Shown in pieces: positions 17,452 through 26,019 of a stretch of 64,000 nucleotides of DNA. The position numbers were made by a program, and so were the translations under genes. The DNA is from Phycisphaerae bacterium (GTDB taxonomy: Bacteria > Planctomycetota > Phycisphaerae > UBA1845). The stretch lies in assembly GCA_029260135.1 (NCBI GenBank), contig JAJDDV010000110.1:17104-81103 (forward strand). The letters run 5' to 3'. The notes under the pieces were generated by a model, which worked only from the letters and a program-made list of their open reading frames with translations, did no database searches and had not been told where the DNA came from. Each line of letters starts with the position of its first letter. The first letter of the stretch is position 1.

Positions 17452-18847
17452 ACTGATCGAAGCGCTTCCCGTGGAAGCGCAGGAAGTGGGCGAACCGGGT
17501 ACCACACTCAAGGAGCTGGTTCACGCGCTGTCACACAAGAAGGTCCCGATCGGTCGGTTGAACCGATTCTGGATCCTCGGGACGCTGCAGGCCAAGGTCG
17601 TCGCAGCCTACATGGCCTGGTGGCTTCGCAGCGGGTACGCCTCCGCCGACAAAAAGCAACGTACGCTAAATGAGACGCATCTCAAAGCCGCGTTGAAGCT
17701 GCTCGGCGGCATGACCTACCTGCGTGGCGCCGTCATGAAGATGGGGCAGATCATCGCGTCTCATCCGGACGTCGCGCCGGAGCAGTTCGCCGATGTGTTC
17801 GGGCGACTCTTCTTCGAAGCCCCGCCGATGCACTTCTCGCTGCTGCGCGAGTTCGTTCGCGCCGAGCTCGGTGCCGATCCGGAGGATATTTTCGACGGCT
17901 TCGAAACGCGTGCGTTTGCCGCGGCCTCGCTGGGGCAGGTTCATCGCGCCTACCTGAAGGGCACCGACCAGCGCGTGGCCATCAAGATCCAGTATCCCAA
18001 CATTGCACGATCCATCCGCGACGACTATCGAAACATGATGGCGTTCCTGCTACCCATGCGACTCAGCGGCGACTGGGAGAACATGAAATCGCAGTTCGAG
18101 GGCGTCGGTCGTATGCTCGAAATGGAAACCGACTACGAGCAAGAGGCCGAAAACCTGCGCATCGCACGATCCACATTCACCGAGGCCGACCAGATCGTCG
18201 TTCCGCGCGTCTTCCCCGAGGTCTCCACGCGGCGCATTCTCACGATGGAGTACCTGCAAGGACTGCACCTGGACAAGTTCCTCGAGGCCCAGCCCTCGCA
18301 GGAGACGTGCGACGACTTCGGCGCGAAGATCTGCACCGCCATCTTTCGTATGGGGTATGCGAAGCGCTTGGCCTACGCCGATCCACAACCCGGCAACTAC
18401 CTCTTCATGCCCGACGGCCGCCTCGGCGCGATCGACTTCGGCTGCTGCTATCACCACACCGACGACGACTTCCGGCACATGGCCGAAGTGGAACGCGCGT
18501 ACGTCGAGGCGCCGGAAAAACTCCGCCGCTGTCTCGCCGAAGCCTGCGACCTGACCGCAAAACAAGAAGCCGACGACGCGCGCATGAAGGTGATCACCGA
18601 TTGGTGTGAATGGGCGTGGGAACCGCTCGTACACGAGGGGCCGTTCGACTTCGGCAACCGAGGCTACTTCCGTCGCGGCGTCGAGTTGTACGGCGAACTG
18701 ATGCGCCGCCGCTATACCCGAAGTCGCCCGGTCAACACCTGGATGAGCAAGAGCATCTACGGCATGCGCGCCATGCTCTGCCGCCTCAAGGCCAGAGTCG
18801 ACCTCAAGGCCATCCACCGCAAAGAGTCGACGGTTCTGGCGGAGTAA
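17423..18847 (+). CDS. ABC1/UbiB family atypical kinase-like protein
   Basis: 474 residues from ATG 17423, chosen because GGGAGG lies six bases upstream inside the end of tetR. The family motifs are in order: KMGQIIASHPD (the KxGQ motif), AAASLGQVHRA (Ala-rich loop), VAIKIQYPNI (Lys strand), the hinge region LTMEYLQGLHLDKF, ADPQPGNYLF (catalytic loop; the usual ADPHPGN has Gln for His here) and AIDFG (metal-binding). UbiB-type proteins support quinone or lipid metabolism and are membrane-associated. This protein lacks an obvious C-terminal membrane hairpin. The organism appears to use menaquinone (mqnD upstream), so a ubiquinone role is unlikely; a lipid or isoprenoid substrate is an open guess. 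Confidence 0.88.
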   Translation: MSSMSPQIAELIEALPVEAQEVGEPGTTLKELVHALSHKKVPIGRLNRFWILGTLQAKVVAAYMAWWLRSGYASADKKQRTLNETHLKAALKLLGGMTYLRGAVMKMGQIIASHPDVAPEQFADVFGRLFFEAPPMHFSLLREFVRAELGADPEDIFDGFETRAFAAASLGQVHRAYLKGTDQRVAIKIQYPNIARSIRDDYRNMMAFLLPMRLSGDWENMKSQFEGVGRMLEMETDYEQEAENLRIARSTFTEADQIVVPRVFPEVSTRRILTMEYLQGLHLDKFLEAQPSQETCDDFGAKICTAIFRMGYAKRLAYADPQPGNYLFMPDGRLGAIDFGCCYHHTDDDFRHMAEVERAYVEAPEKLRRCLAEACDLTAKQEADDARMKVITDWCEWAWEPLVHEGPFDFGNRGYFRRGVELYGELMRRRYTRSRPVNTWMSKSIYGMRAMLCRLKARVDLKAIHRKESTVLAE

Positions 18848-18877
18848 ATCGAATCGAGCAGGTCATTGCCGGCGCCG

Positions 18878-20380
18878 TCAGCGGACCGCCGGTGCGCCGG
18901 GGTCGACCGTCAGCGCGACGGTGAAGTCACCACGCAGGTAGCGGCACTTCCCGCCCTTGTTCTCGCAGACGTAATAGAGCGCATAAGCGGGGATGTTCAC
19001 TGCGCCGGACGCCGCATCCTCAGGCACAGCCAGTTCGAACTCGATCGCGCGATCTTCCTGCGACTCCGCCGCCGACGGATTGGGATAACGCAGCGATCCC
19101 TCGCCCAGCGCAAACCCCTTCGGCAGCACAACGCGAACCACAACGTCCTTCGATTCGTTGTTCCAGTACGGACGCGATCGTTCGTTTAGCCGCAAGACCA
19201 CGCGAACACGCACGCGCTTCCCGGGCTTCACGCGCGCCGGCGTCACCACTGGTTCGATCTTCACAAACGCCTGCGCATCGCGCCCGATGCGCTCCTCCGA
19301 CGCATCCACAACCTGGTTGGCTGCGGAAGTCTGACCTTCGCCCTTCGAGTGCTTCCGTTGCGGCGCCGCAATCTCCGAGCCCGAAGGCTCGATCCTTAGT
19401 GCAACCGGCGTCTCGCCGCGCGCGATGATCTCACGCCTGGCCTCATCAACCCAGGTGTAAAACGCGTACGGCTTGTCCAATCGCGGACCATACTGCTGAA
19501 TCCGCCGCCGCCAGATGTACTGATTCGGATTGTTCGACAACGCCAGGCCCCACTGCTCGACGGCCGCCTGAGCATCACCCGCACGCCGACCACGCATTTC
19601 CGATCGCCGCCGAAGCGCCACGCCGAGCCGAAAGTGCGCTCGACCGTCCGCCGGGTCGATCGCCAGCGCCTTCTCGTACGCCTCGATCGCTTCGGACAAT
19701 TTCGATACCGCAGCGTTGCCACCGCCTTTGGCTGGACCAGCCGCCAAAAACAGCGCATCGCCGAGCGTTCGCCACGCGCTGGCGCTCGCCGCTTGCTCCG
19801 CCGCGTCACGAAGATCACCCGCGTTCTGCGGCTGCATCAGGTTGTAGTCCGGCGGGAGCGGTGTCGCTGGATAGTCCATCTCCATGAACTTCATGGCAAA
19901 TCGGTTTGGGCGGATGTTCACGTGGCGAACGATGCCCGACGCATCCAGCGCCACCGGCACCGGAACAAGTGAAAGATCCAACACATTGAGCGAATCGACA
20001 AGAATAGGCCAACCGATCTCCCGCCACTGCGCATACAGCCGCGCACGACCAGGATGCTGTTCTTGCACCACACCGACGACGGTCAACTTGCCCGCGTCCA
20101 CGAAAGGCTGGATGACTTGCTGCCACACGGGCAGAACGCGCCGACAACCGGCTCACCAGGATGCAAAGTGAATCAGTAATACCTTCCGGCCACGGAAGTC
20201 AGAAAGGTTGACTGGGTCGCCCTCGAGTGTCGGAAGTCGGAAGTCGGGGTATATATTCCCCACTTTCATTCCAAGGGCCGGTGGGTCGTCGGCGGATGTG
20301 ATCCCCATGGTACCTTGCACGCCCCCCGCACCTACGATCCCGATGACGACATAGCGTGAGAGTTTCGATCGCTGGAGCAC
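18878..20380 (-). CDS. Putative selenoprotein: thioredoxin-like (UxxC) + TPR + DsbD-alpha-like domains
   Basis: One continuous frame of 500 codons if the TGA at 20153-20155 is read as selenocysteine. GTG 20380 has AAAGGAGG six bases upstream and begins a signal peptide (YVVIGIVGAGGVQGTMGITSA). A TlpA/redoxin domain follows (YPDFRLPTLEGDPVNLSDFRGRK in the usual order); its active site reads HFASW-U76-AGC79, so the TGA falls exactly on the first Cys of CxxC. The same frame then continues the fold (VLPVWQQVIQPFV, VTVVGV-type strand). TPR-like helices lie around residues 170-250 (AVSKLSEAIEAYEKALAIDP). The C-terminus resembles the DsbD-alpha/DsbC corrector domain, with C472 and C479 in YVCENKGGKC. 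It is likely a periplasmic thiol-redox protein. A nonsense mutation of a Cys codon is the alternative. Confidence 0.75.
20120..20155 (-). promoter_or_regulatory. In-frame UGA with SECIS-like hairpin
   Basis: On the transcript, UGA (20155-20153) is followed after 18 bases by CUGCC-CGUGU-GGCAG (20134-20120), a five-pair stem with a five-base loop that has G at its second position and U next to it. The loop begins 23 bases after the UGA, inside the 16-37 base range described for bacterial SECIS elements. A smaller hairpin GCCG-GUUGU-CGGC (20152-20140) directly follows the UGA and could compete. Fit was judged by eye, with no folding energy calculated. Confidence 0.55.
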
Positions 20381-20385
20381 GCGTT

Positions 20386-20394
20386 GCCTCCTTT
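20386..20394 (-). promoter_or_regulatory. Shine-Dalgarno site deciding GTG 20380
   Basis: AAAGGAGG (plus-strand CCTCCTTT at 20387-20394) lies six bases before the GTG at 20380. It shows that the short frame ending at the TGA is a properly initiated gene start and not noise. Confidence 0.75.
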
Positions 20395-20635
20395 GCGTGT
20401 GGCGGGTTCATTCGGCCTGGGCTGTCTCCGCCGACCAGACTCACCGGTCTATTCTGTTCAGTAAGTCAAAATAGGCGAAATCGTCGCCTGCATCCATGAG
20501 CTGCCACTCGAAACGACGGCCGGTTATTCCCATACGTTCGTTGATCTCGACTTACCGCCGCGCCCGGCTGTTGTCCAAGCCGTTGTTGTAGCGTATCTTT
20601 CCAGGTGTCGAGGATGATCATCCGGAGATCGCGGT

Positions 20636-21724
20636 ATGCCCAGTCAAACCTGCTCCTGCGGTGCGAAGTACAAGTTTCCGGATGCGTCCGTCGGCAAGCG
20701 CGCCAAGTGCAAGAAGTGCGGCAGCGTATTCGAGCTGACCGACGACGCGGACATGAGCCCGATCGCCATCGCCGATGAGCCGCCACCGCCACCGCCCATG
20801 CCCTACGGCGAGGATGGTCATCCGGATGTGCATCGCGAGCGCATCGTCGAACGTCCACAAGCCTCTCCGGTCGGCGTGAGTGAGCGAGTTTCCTCTGATA
20901 ACGGTTCCGACCCGCTCGTCGATGCCCCGACCCCCGCGAAGGGCTATTGGAACTCGGCACTGTTGGCGCTCTTGTTTCCCTCGTCCCCGCACAACCTCGT
21001 GACGTTCCTCATGCTGTGGGTGTGCATTTCGGCCGGGCTCTTTGTCGCGATGATCGTTCCGTTCATCGGAATACTCGTCTTCATTTTCACGATGGGCTGG
21101 TACTACTCTTACCTCTTCGCTGTGGTAGGTGCATCTGCGGGCGGCGACGAAGACCTCCCGAAGATCGGATATGCGGACGACGGTTTGTGGGCGTACGGTG
21201 TCAACTGCATTAAGTGGATGGGAAGCTTCGTTGTCGCGTTTGCCCCGGCAGCGATCTGTTTCATGTTGATCTACCAAGCGATGGGGCCCCAGGCTCAATT
21301 CGGTGCAACCGCAGACGGCATGAATGAACTTCTGTCAGGTGGCCCCGCTGCATGGGTGCAGGCATCGCGCGCGGAGCTTCTACTGCTCTTGCTGATCGGA
21401 TTCGGGCTGGTCGCCTGGCCGATGATCGTGCTGTGTGTTGCGCTGGGTGGGTTTTCGTGCTTTGCCCGCCCGGACTTGCTGATTCGAACGGTCTTACGGT
21501 CGGTGGACGGCTACATCCTCACGCTCATCATGCTTGCGGTTACGGTCGCACTGAACGGCTTGGCCGAAGATATTGTCAGAAACCGGATCGCGGTCGGAAA
21601 GGGCGCTGCATTCCTCGGCTTCCTCTTTCGCGGCGTCACCATCTATACCGACATCGTCCTGATGAAACTCATCGGGCTCTACTACTGTCATCACAAGCAC
21701 AAGTTTCTGTGGTCGTGGGGGTAG
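20636..21724 (+). CDS. Zinc-ribbon multi-pass membrane protein
   Basis: 362 residues. The N-terminus is a small zinc ribbon (CSCGAKYKFPDASVGKRAKC-KKCG, four Cys as CxC and CxxC), of the kind frequent in planctomycete hypothetical proteins. An acidic/Pro-rich linker (PPPPPPMP) is followed by five or six hydrophobic segments, for example FLMLWVCISAGLFVAMIVPF, FVVAFAPAAICFMLIY, LLLLLIGFGLVAWPMIVLC and YILTLIMLAVTVALNGLA. The arrangement resembles Yip1-like or DUF-type membrane proteins, but no family can be named with confidence. It is divergent from the putative selenoprotein and separated by about 255 bases in which nothing was recognised. Confidence 0.7.
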   Translation: MPSQTCSCGAKYKFPDASVGKRAKCKKCGSVFELTDDADMSPIAIADEPPPPPPMPYGEDGHPDVHRERIVERPQASPVGVSERVSSDNGSDPLVDAPTPAKGYWNSALLALLFPSSPHNLVTFLMLWVCISAGLFVAMIVPFIGILVFIFTMGWYYSYLFAVVGASAGGDEDLPKIGYADDGLWAYGVNCIKWMGSFVVAFAPAAICFMLIYQAMGPQAQFGATADGMNELLSGGPAAWVQASRAELLLLLLIGFGLVAWPMIVLCVALGGFSCFARPDLLIRTVLRSVDGYILTLIMLAVTVALNGLAEDIVRNRIAVGKGAAFLGFLFRGVTIYTDIVLMKLIGLYYCHHKHKFLWSWG

Positions 21725-22111
21725 TCGGCAACTGAACCCGGTCGCCCATGCGGATGAGCGCGGTAATCACACTAGTGAGGCTGCCCCACACATCAGATGC
21801 TCTTTGGTCGGAGGTGGGCGAAGCGCCTTCGGTTTCGCCGGCGCAAAGAGGCTGCGACACTGCACGACACGGATGGGCAGCCTGAAAGGCTGCAAGATCT
21901 CAGCCGGTGGCAAGACCGCCGAAGGTGGGCGTCGCCACCGGACTACACCACCCACACCCATCACGACCCTGAAAGGGTCGAAGGAAAATGCCGTGGATGA
22001 CTCATCCGCCGGCGTTGGATACGCTAGACAATCGAACAGACGGTACAGACGGAAGCATCGAGAGGATCGCGTATACCATAGACTTCACGGACACCCTCAT
22101 CACACCCGTGA
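21725..22111. other. Intergenic region carrying hairpin element copy B
   Basis: No gene is seen between the convergent zinc-ribbon protein genes. Most of the space is the three-hairpin element at 21877-21997. A further inverted repeat, GGCGAA with TTCGCC, flanks GCGCCTTCGGT at about 21817-21840. Confidence 0.6.
21877..21997. repeat. Three-hairpin interspersed element, copy B
   Basis: It has the same order as copy A: GCAGCCTGAAAGGCTGC (21877-21893), a middle stem CCGGTGGC/GCCACCGG (21904-21911 with 21934-21941) followed by ACTACAC, and CGACCCTGAAAGGGTCG (21964-21980), then AAGGAAAATG and CGTGGA. Compared with copy A, the middle stem has changed on both sides so that pairing is kept, and the third stem loop reads GAA. 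The loop between the middle arms is longer (22 against 13 bases). Confidence 0.8.
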
Positions 22112-22567
22112 CTATGGCGAGAAAGCGCCGGCGGCAATCAAAGCAAGCCCGGCCAGCACCGCACCGAGCGCCAGATTCGGTTTCGGTTGAATGTTCATCT
22201 TCTCCTGAGCCCAGTCTGGAAGAGACCCGACGCGAAATGCGCCCAGCCCGAGGAATGCGACACCCACACCGCAAAGAACACTCGCCAACCGCGACAAGCC
22301 CACGAGCCCTGCGGGCGTTCCCGGAAGCAGCACGAAGACCCGGATCGCAAACACGACACCCGCCACCTTGAGCGCCACGCCGACCCACAACAACGTATCT
22401 TCGATCCGCGAGGCCTGCGCTTTGATCTTCCGCTTCTGCTGCTCCCACTCCTTGGCGACAATGAAATGGCCGCACTCCGGGCAACGCTTCGAAACCGCGT
22501 CCTTCAGGTTATATCCGCACACCGTGCAGAACGTGGGTTCCTCGGGGCGACCTCCAGCATCCGACAT
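22112..22567 (-). CDS. Zinc-ribbon small membrane protein
   Basis: 151 residues from ATG 22567; a GTG at 22597 overlapping the previous stop by one base is an alternative. The N-terminal ribbon has two CxxC pairs (CTVCGYNLKD and CPECGHF), a pattern common in planctomycete membrane proteins. Two or three hydrophobic helices follow (LLWVGVALKVAGVVFAIRVF, LASVLCGVGVAFLGLGAF, LALGAVLAGLALIAAGAF). No function is recognised. It lies directly behind the K+ channel gene, so co-transcription is likely. Confidence 0.65.
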   Translation of the reverse strand: MSDAGGRPEEPTFCTVCGYNLKDAVSKRCPECGHFIVAKEWEQQKRKIKAQASRIEDTLLWVGVALKVAGVVFAIRVFVLLPGTPAGLVGLSRLASVLCGVGVAFLGLGAFRVGSLPDWAQEKMNIQPKPNLALGAVLAGLALIAAGAFSP

Positions 22568-22596
22568 GCGGTCGAGGTGGTCAGTGTGGATCGGCA

Positions 22597-23619
22597 CTAT
22601 CCCGCACCGTTGTTGGCCGTGTCGATCTCGTCGAGTCGGCTCGAAACTCCACCGGGACCGACGAGAATCAGTGTATCCCCCAGCGACAGCACCGCATCAG
22701 GATCAGGATTGACGATCGCTTCACCGTCGGCCCGCTTGATGGCGACGGCGATCGCGCCGGTGTGATGCCGAACATGCGCGTCGCGCAACGTCTGACCCAC
22801 CAAAGGAGACCGCGACTTGATCAGATACTCGTCGATTTCCAGATCGACGCCCTTGCCGGCCAGCTCGACGAAGTCCACCACGGTCGGGCGAGTCAACACG
22901 TTGGCCACCTTCATCGCGCCGGTGGCCTGCGGGCAAACCACGCGCGTCGCACCCGCTCGTTTCAACTTGGCCTCCGCCGCAGGTTGCTCCGCCCGAGCGA
23001 TGACCACAAGATCCGGACGCAGCGTGTGCGCCGTCAGCGTGATGTATACGTTATCCGCATCACTGGGAAGCGTGGTGACCAAGGCGCGCGCCTTGTGAAG
23101 CCCCGCGCGGACCACCGTCTCCTCTTCCGTCGCATCACCGAGCACGAACGGCGATCCGAGTTCGCGCATCGTTTCCTGCAGCTTCTCGTCGCGATCAATC
23201 ACTGCCAACGCGACGCCGCGCTGCCGCAGTTCTTCCGCCGCCAACGCCCCCATGCGGCCGAACCCGCACAAGATGACATGATCGTGCAATGCATGAAGGG
23301 ACTTTTGCATCTTCTGTTGCTCCCGTACCGATCGAAGCTCTCCACTCACCACAAGAGACACCAACGAGCCGAACGCGTAAGAGACCGTGACGATGCCGAA
23401 CGTGATGACGCCGATCGTCCACATGCGCGCGGAACCACTGAGCTCCCACGGTTCACCATACCCCACCGTCGACAGCGTAATCACCGTCATGTAAACCGCG
23501 TCACGAAAACCGACGCCGCGCTCGGCTTCAATGACCATGTAACCGGTCGCGCCGACCATCAACACCGCGAGGAGGGCGAGAAGGGCTAAGCTGAATCGAT
23601 GGCGCGCCGTCACGAGCAA
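22597..23619 (-). CDS. Two-TM potassium channel with RCK/TrkA domains
   Basis: 340 residues with MthK-like architecture. TM1 lies at about 9-31, then a pore helix and the selectivity filter TVGYGE (51-56), which matches K+ channels, and TM2 at about 67-90. The cytoplasmic part begins near 112 with a TrkA-N/RCK Rossmann domain (HVILCGFGRMG, GxGxxG at 119-124; VIDRDE at the end of strand 2; LGDATEE). It ends with a TrkA-C domain (SPLVGQTLRDAHVRHHTGAIAVAI, GDTLILVGP). Ligand-gated K+ flux across the inner membrane is the expected role, with NAD or Ca2+ as possible ligands of the RCK domain. The small zinc-ribbon membrane protein gene follows immediately. Confidence 0.93.
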   Translation of the reverse strand: MLVTARHRFSLALLALLAVLMVGATGYMVIEAERGVGFRDAVYMTVITLSTVGYGEPWELSGSARMWTIGVITFGIVTVSYAFGSLVSLVVSGELRSVREQQKMQKSLHALHDHVILCGFGRMGALAAEELRQRGVALAVIDRDEKLQETMRELGSPFVLGDATEEETVVRAGLHKARALVTTLPSDADNVYITLTAHTLRPDLVVIARAEQPAAEAKLKRAGATRVVCPQATGAMKVANVLTRPTVVDFVELAGKGVDLEIDEYLIKSRSPLVGQTLRDAHVRHHTGAIAVAIKRADGEAIVNPDPDAVLSLGDTLILVGPGGVSSRLDEIDTANNGAG

Positions 23620-23854
23620 GACCTCAGTGTTGTGATGATTCGGCTATAGCGTGTAACGTCCAAGCGTAGCGGGGAAAGTGTCGTGTTTCCCGCGTGCGGA
23701 GTCGTTCAACACGCTACACTTGAATAGAACTCGCTCTAAGGTAGAGGTGCAGGGCGCAAGAAGCAAGGATGAAAGATCGGCGGCGCACGATGTGTAGGGT
23801 CTCGGTTTACCAGGGTGAATGCGCTGAAACACCGCGCGGCAAGAGAGGCAGACG

Positions 23855-24448
23855 TTACACATGCCCCGCGGAGGCGGTCGCCGGGACACGATCTTCGATC
23901 AACCGCACCAACGAGCCGACATTGAAGGGCTTGCTGAGGTAGCCGTCGAAACCCTCCTGAAGCAACGCCTGTCCCTGTGCGTCGTCCATCCCCTGCGCCA
24001 CGCCGATCAATACCGTCTCGCCGGAGGTCGGCAAAGAGCGCACAAAACGCGTGATGACAGCCGGACTCACATCGGGAAGCGTTACGTCGGCGATGACGAC
24101 GTCGGGTTTGAGTTCCTGCGCCGCTGCTCCCGCTTCCATCGCGGACTGGGCGGTAGCCACCTCGAAGTCGCCGTGATCGCGAAGTGCCGACTGAATGGCA
24201 TCGCACAGTGCGATGTCGGCATCGAGCACCAGCACGCGCGTCCAACCCTGGTCCAGCCCGTTCAACGGAATCCCGTGCGTGCGCATGAAGCGGATCAACT
24301 GATCGAGAGGGATGCGCCGGTCTTTGCTTCCCGGAATCCGATAACCACGAAGGTGTCCGGCATCGAACCACTTCGAGACCGTGCGCGGGGCTACGTTACA
24401 GAGCTTGGCAACTTCGCCCGTGGTCAAAACACTCTTTGGAGGACGCAT
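23855..24448 (-). CDS. HTH (excisionase/MerR-like) plus receiver-domain regulator
   Basis: 197 residues with the DNA-binding domain first. Residues 6-55 form an excisionase/BldC-type winged helix: LTTGEVAKLCNVAPRTVSKW, then GYRIPGSKDRRIP for the wing. Residues about 70-190 are a response-regulator receiver: acidic pair D76 and D78, phosphoacceptor D121 in VVIADVTLPD, and K173 in LSKPF. The position that usually holds Thr/Ser after strand 4 appears to be Val, so output switching may differ. The usual receiver-first order is inverted. No histidine kinase gene is adjacent, making it an orphan regulator. Confidence 0.82.
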   Translation of the reverse strand: MRPPKSVLTTGEVAKLCNVAPRTVSKWFDAGHLRGYRIPGSKDRRIPLDQLIRFMRTHGIPLNGLDQGWTRVLVLDADIALCDAIQSALRDHGDFEVATAQSAMEAGAAAQELKPDVVIADVTLPDVSPAVITRFVRSLPTSGETVLIGVAQGMDDAQGQALLQEGFDGYLSKPFNVGSLVRLIEDRVPATASAGHV

Positions 24449-24868
24449 GAGTCAGCTTCCCACCGCCGAACCGGGCACGACGCCTTCCAAGCGCCGCCCG
24501 TGTTTCGGCCTCCGGATCGGGCCAGGGACCGTCCGTCCCACGGCCGATACATCGGCAGTCAATGCGCTTGACTGTTCTTGTGCGTCGTCCCGCCCGCCGG
24601 AAGACCGTCAGAGGAACCAAGGCGACGGCCTCGAAATTCCGCGCCGACTCGCGAGGAGTGAGTCGGCCCAGGTGGTCCGGTAATCCCCCGAACGGACCAC
24701 GACTCAACAGATGCTAGGCCTCGCCATCACCGACTTTCAACTCGGCGGGCGCATTCTTCGGCACAATTCTGAATTGGATGAATAGGAAGAGCCGCGCGTA
24801 GTTAAGTTGGCTACACTAGGAAAACAAAATCGCGACGTCTCGCCCGTTTAGAAGGCAGAGTGAAAAAC
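24449..24868. other. Intergenic region, no gene seen
   Basis: 420 bases between the HTH-receiver gene and the LysM gene, both leftward-transcribed, with no frame that has family motifs or an RBS. The AT-richer stretch at about 24780-24860 would be a natural place for regulatory signals, but no clear -35/-10 pair or terminator was identified. Confidence 0.4.
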
Positions 24869-25837
24869 TTACCGCGCGGGCAACTGGATTTCGGCGCCGA
24901 CTTTTAACCGCTTCGGATCGCCCTTTACGAGATCGCGATTGAGTTCGAACAATTCGTTCCATCGAGAAGAGTCGCCCAGCAACTTCGCAGCGATCTTGTA
25001 GAAACTGTCACCAGGTTGCACGCGATACGTGCGCGCTGTCGTGGAGGTGGGGCGCTCGACCTCGCGCGTCGCCGACGAAGTCGCCTTCTGCGAAGCCGCG
25101 GGGATCTTGATGATCTGCCCGGGATGAAGGCTTGCCGGGTTGGTGATCTGGGGGTTGCTGCGAATCAGGAACGGCGTGAACTGCTCGGAACCGTAGTACC
25201 GCTTCGCCAGCAGCGCAAAGCTGTCGCCCGGCTGAACGCGGTGCGTTTCCACGACGTGCTCCGCGCGCACCGCCGACTTGGGTCTCGCCTTCACCGACTC
25301 CGAAGGCGTCGCCGCCAGCGAAACCGGTGAAGGCGTCGGTTTCTTCACCGGCGCCTGTCCTTGCCCCGTGACGGACGGGTTTGAGTTCTTCTTCGCGCCC
25401 TGCGCCACACGCTGCCCGGACGCCGGGGTCGTGGCTTTAGGTGTGACGACTGGCTTTTTCGGTGTGGGATTCCGCTGCGCCATCTTGGTCGGTGTTGTTT
25501 TGGGCTGAGACCGCTTGCGCGCCGCCCCGTTTCCGCTTCTCGTCGCCCGAGGTGGATTGTTGCGTCGTTGGGGCTGTGCAGCGCGGCGAGCGCCGGTGGG
25601 GGTCGGCTTCTTCGTCCGGGCTCCAGTCGCCTTCGGCTTCAGCGTGTTTCTTGCCGATGTCGCCGGCTTCGCGCTGGCCGTTTTGGGTTGACTCTTTTCG
25701 GCCGGCTGCGACGCCTGATCCGTAGCCGACGCCAGTGAGACCGGCTTCTCCTCCTTGGCTCGATACATGAAGTAGGATCCGGCGACGAAGACGACGACCA
25801 TCGAGGTGACAATTCCGAGCTTGATGTCGGGACGCAT
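24869..25837 (-). CDS. Membrane-anchored double LysM protein
   Basis: 322 residues. AAGGGAG lies seven bases upstream of ATG 25837. One N-terminal membrane helix (LGIVTSMVVVFVAGSYFMY) is followed by a long, basic Ala/Pro/Lys/Thr-rich linker (about 35-195). Two LysM domains then follow at about 198-247 (HRVQPGDSFALLAKRYYG ... HPGQIIKIPA) and 270-320 (YRVQPGDSFYKIAAKLLG ... VGAEIQLPAR). LysM binds N-acetylglucosamine chains, so this protein probably tethers the membrane to peptidoglycan or chitin-like glycans. It has no catalytic domain. The gene is monocistronic or co-oriented with the RND gene upstream. Confidence 0.88.
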   Translation of the reverse strand: MRPDIKLGIVTSMVVVFVAGSYFMYRAKEEKPVSLASATDQASQPAEKSQPKTASAKPATSARNTLKPKATGARTKKPTPTGARRAAQPQRRNNPPRATRSGNGAARKRSQPKTTPTKMAQRNPTPKKPVVTPKATTPASGQRVAQGAKKNSNPSVTGQGQAPVKKPTPSPVSLAATPSESVKARPKSAVRAEHVVETHRVQPGDSFALLAKRYYGSEQFTPFLIRSNPQITNPASLHPGQIIKIPAASQKATSSATREVERPTSTTARTYRVQPGDSFYKIAAKLLGDSSRWNELFELNRDLVKGDPKRLKVGAEIQLPAR

Positions 25838-26019
25838 GGCAAACTCCCTTTGCTGTACGATCCTTCAGGCAGGTTCCCGGCGCGTCGCAACAAATACGCC
25901 CGAGCGGAGATCGCACATTCGCCATCCAGAGCGGCTCGGCGCCAACACGAAGGCCGCGCGAATCCGGACGATCTCATCGTGAAGTGTACGCCCCGTCGAT
26001 GGGACGGTCAAGCAAAAAC

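Noticed and set aside
20153..20155. Alternative genetic code with TGA as a sense codon
   Set aside because: Many genes here, for example those ending at 4260, 5940 and 58174, use TGA as the stop at the expected length.
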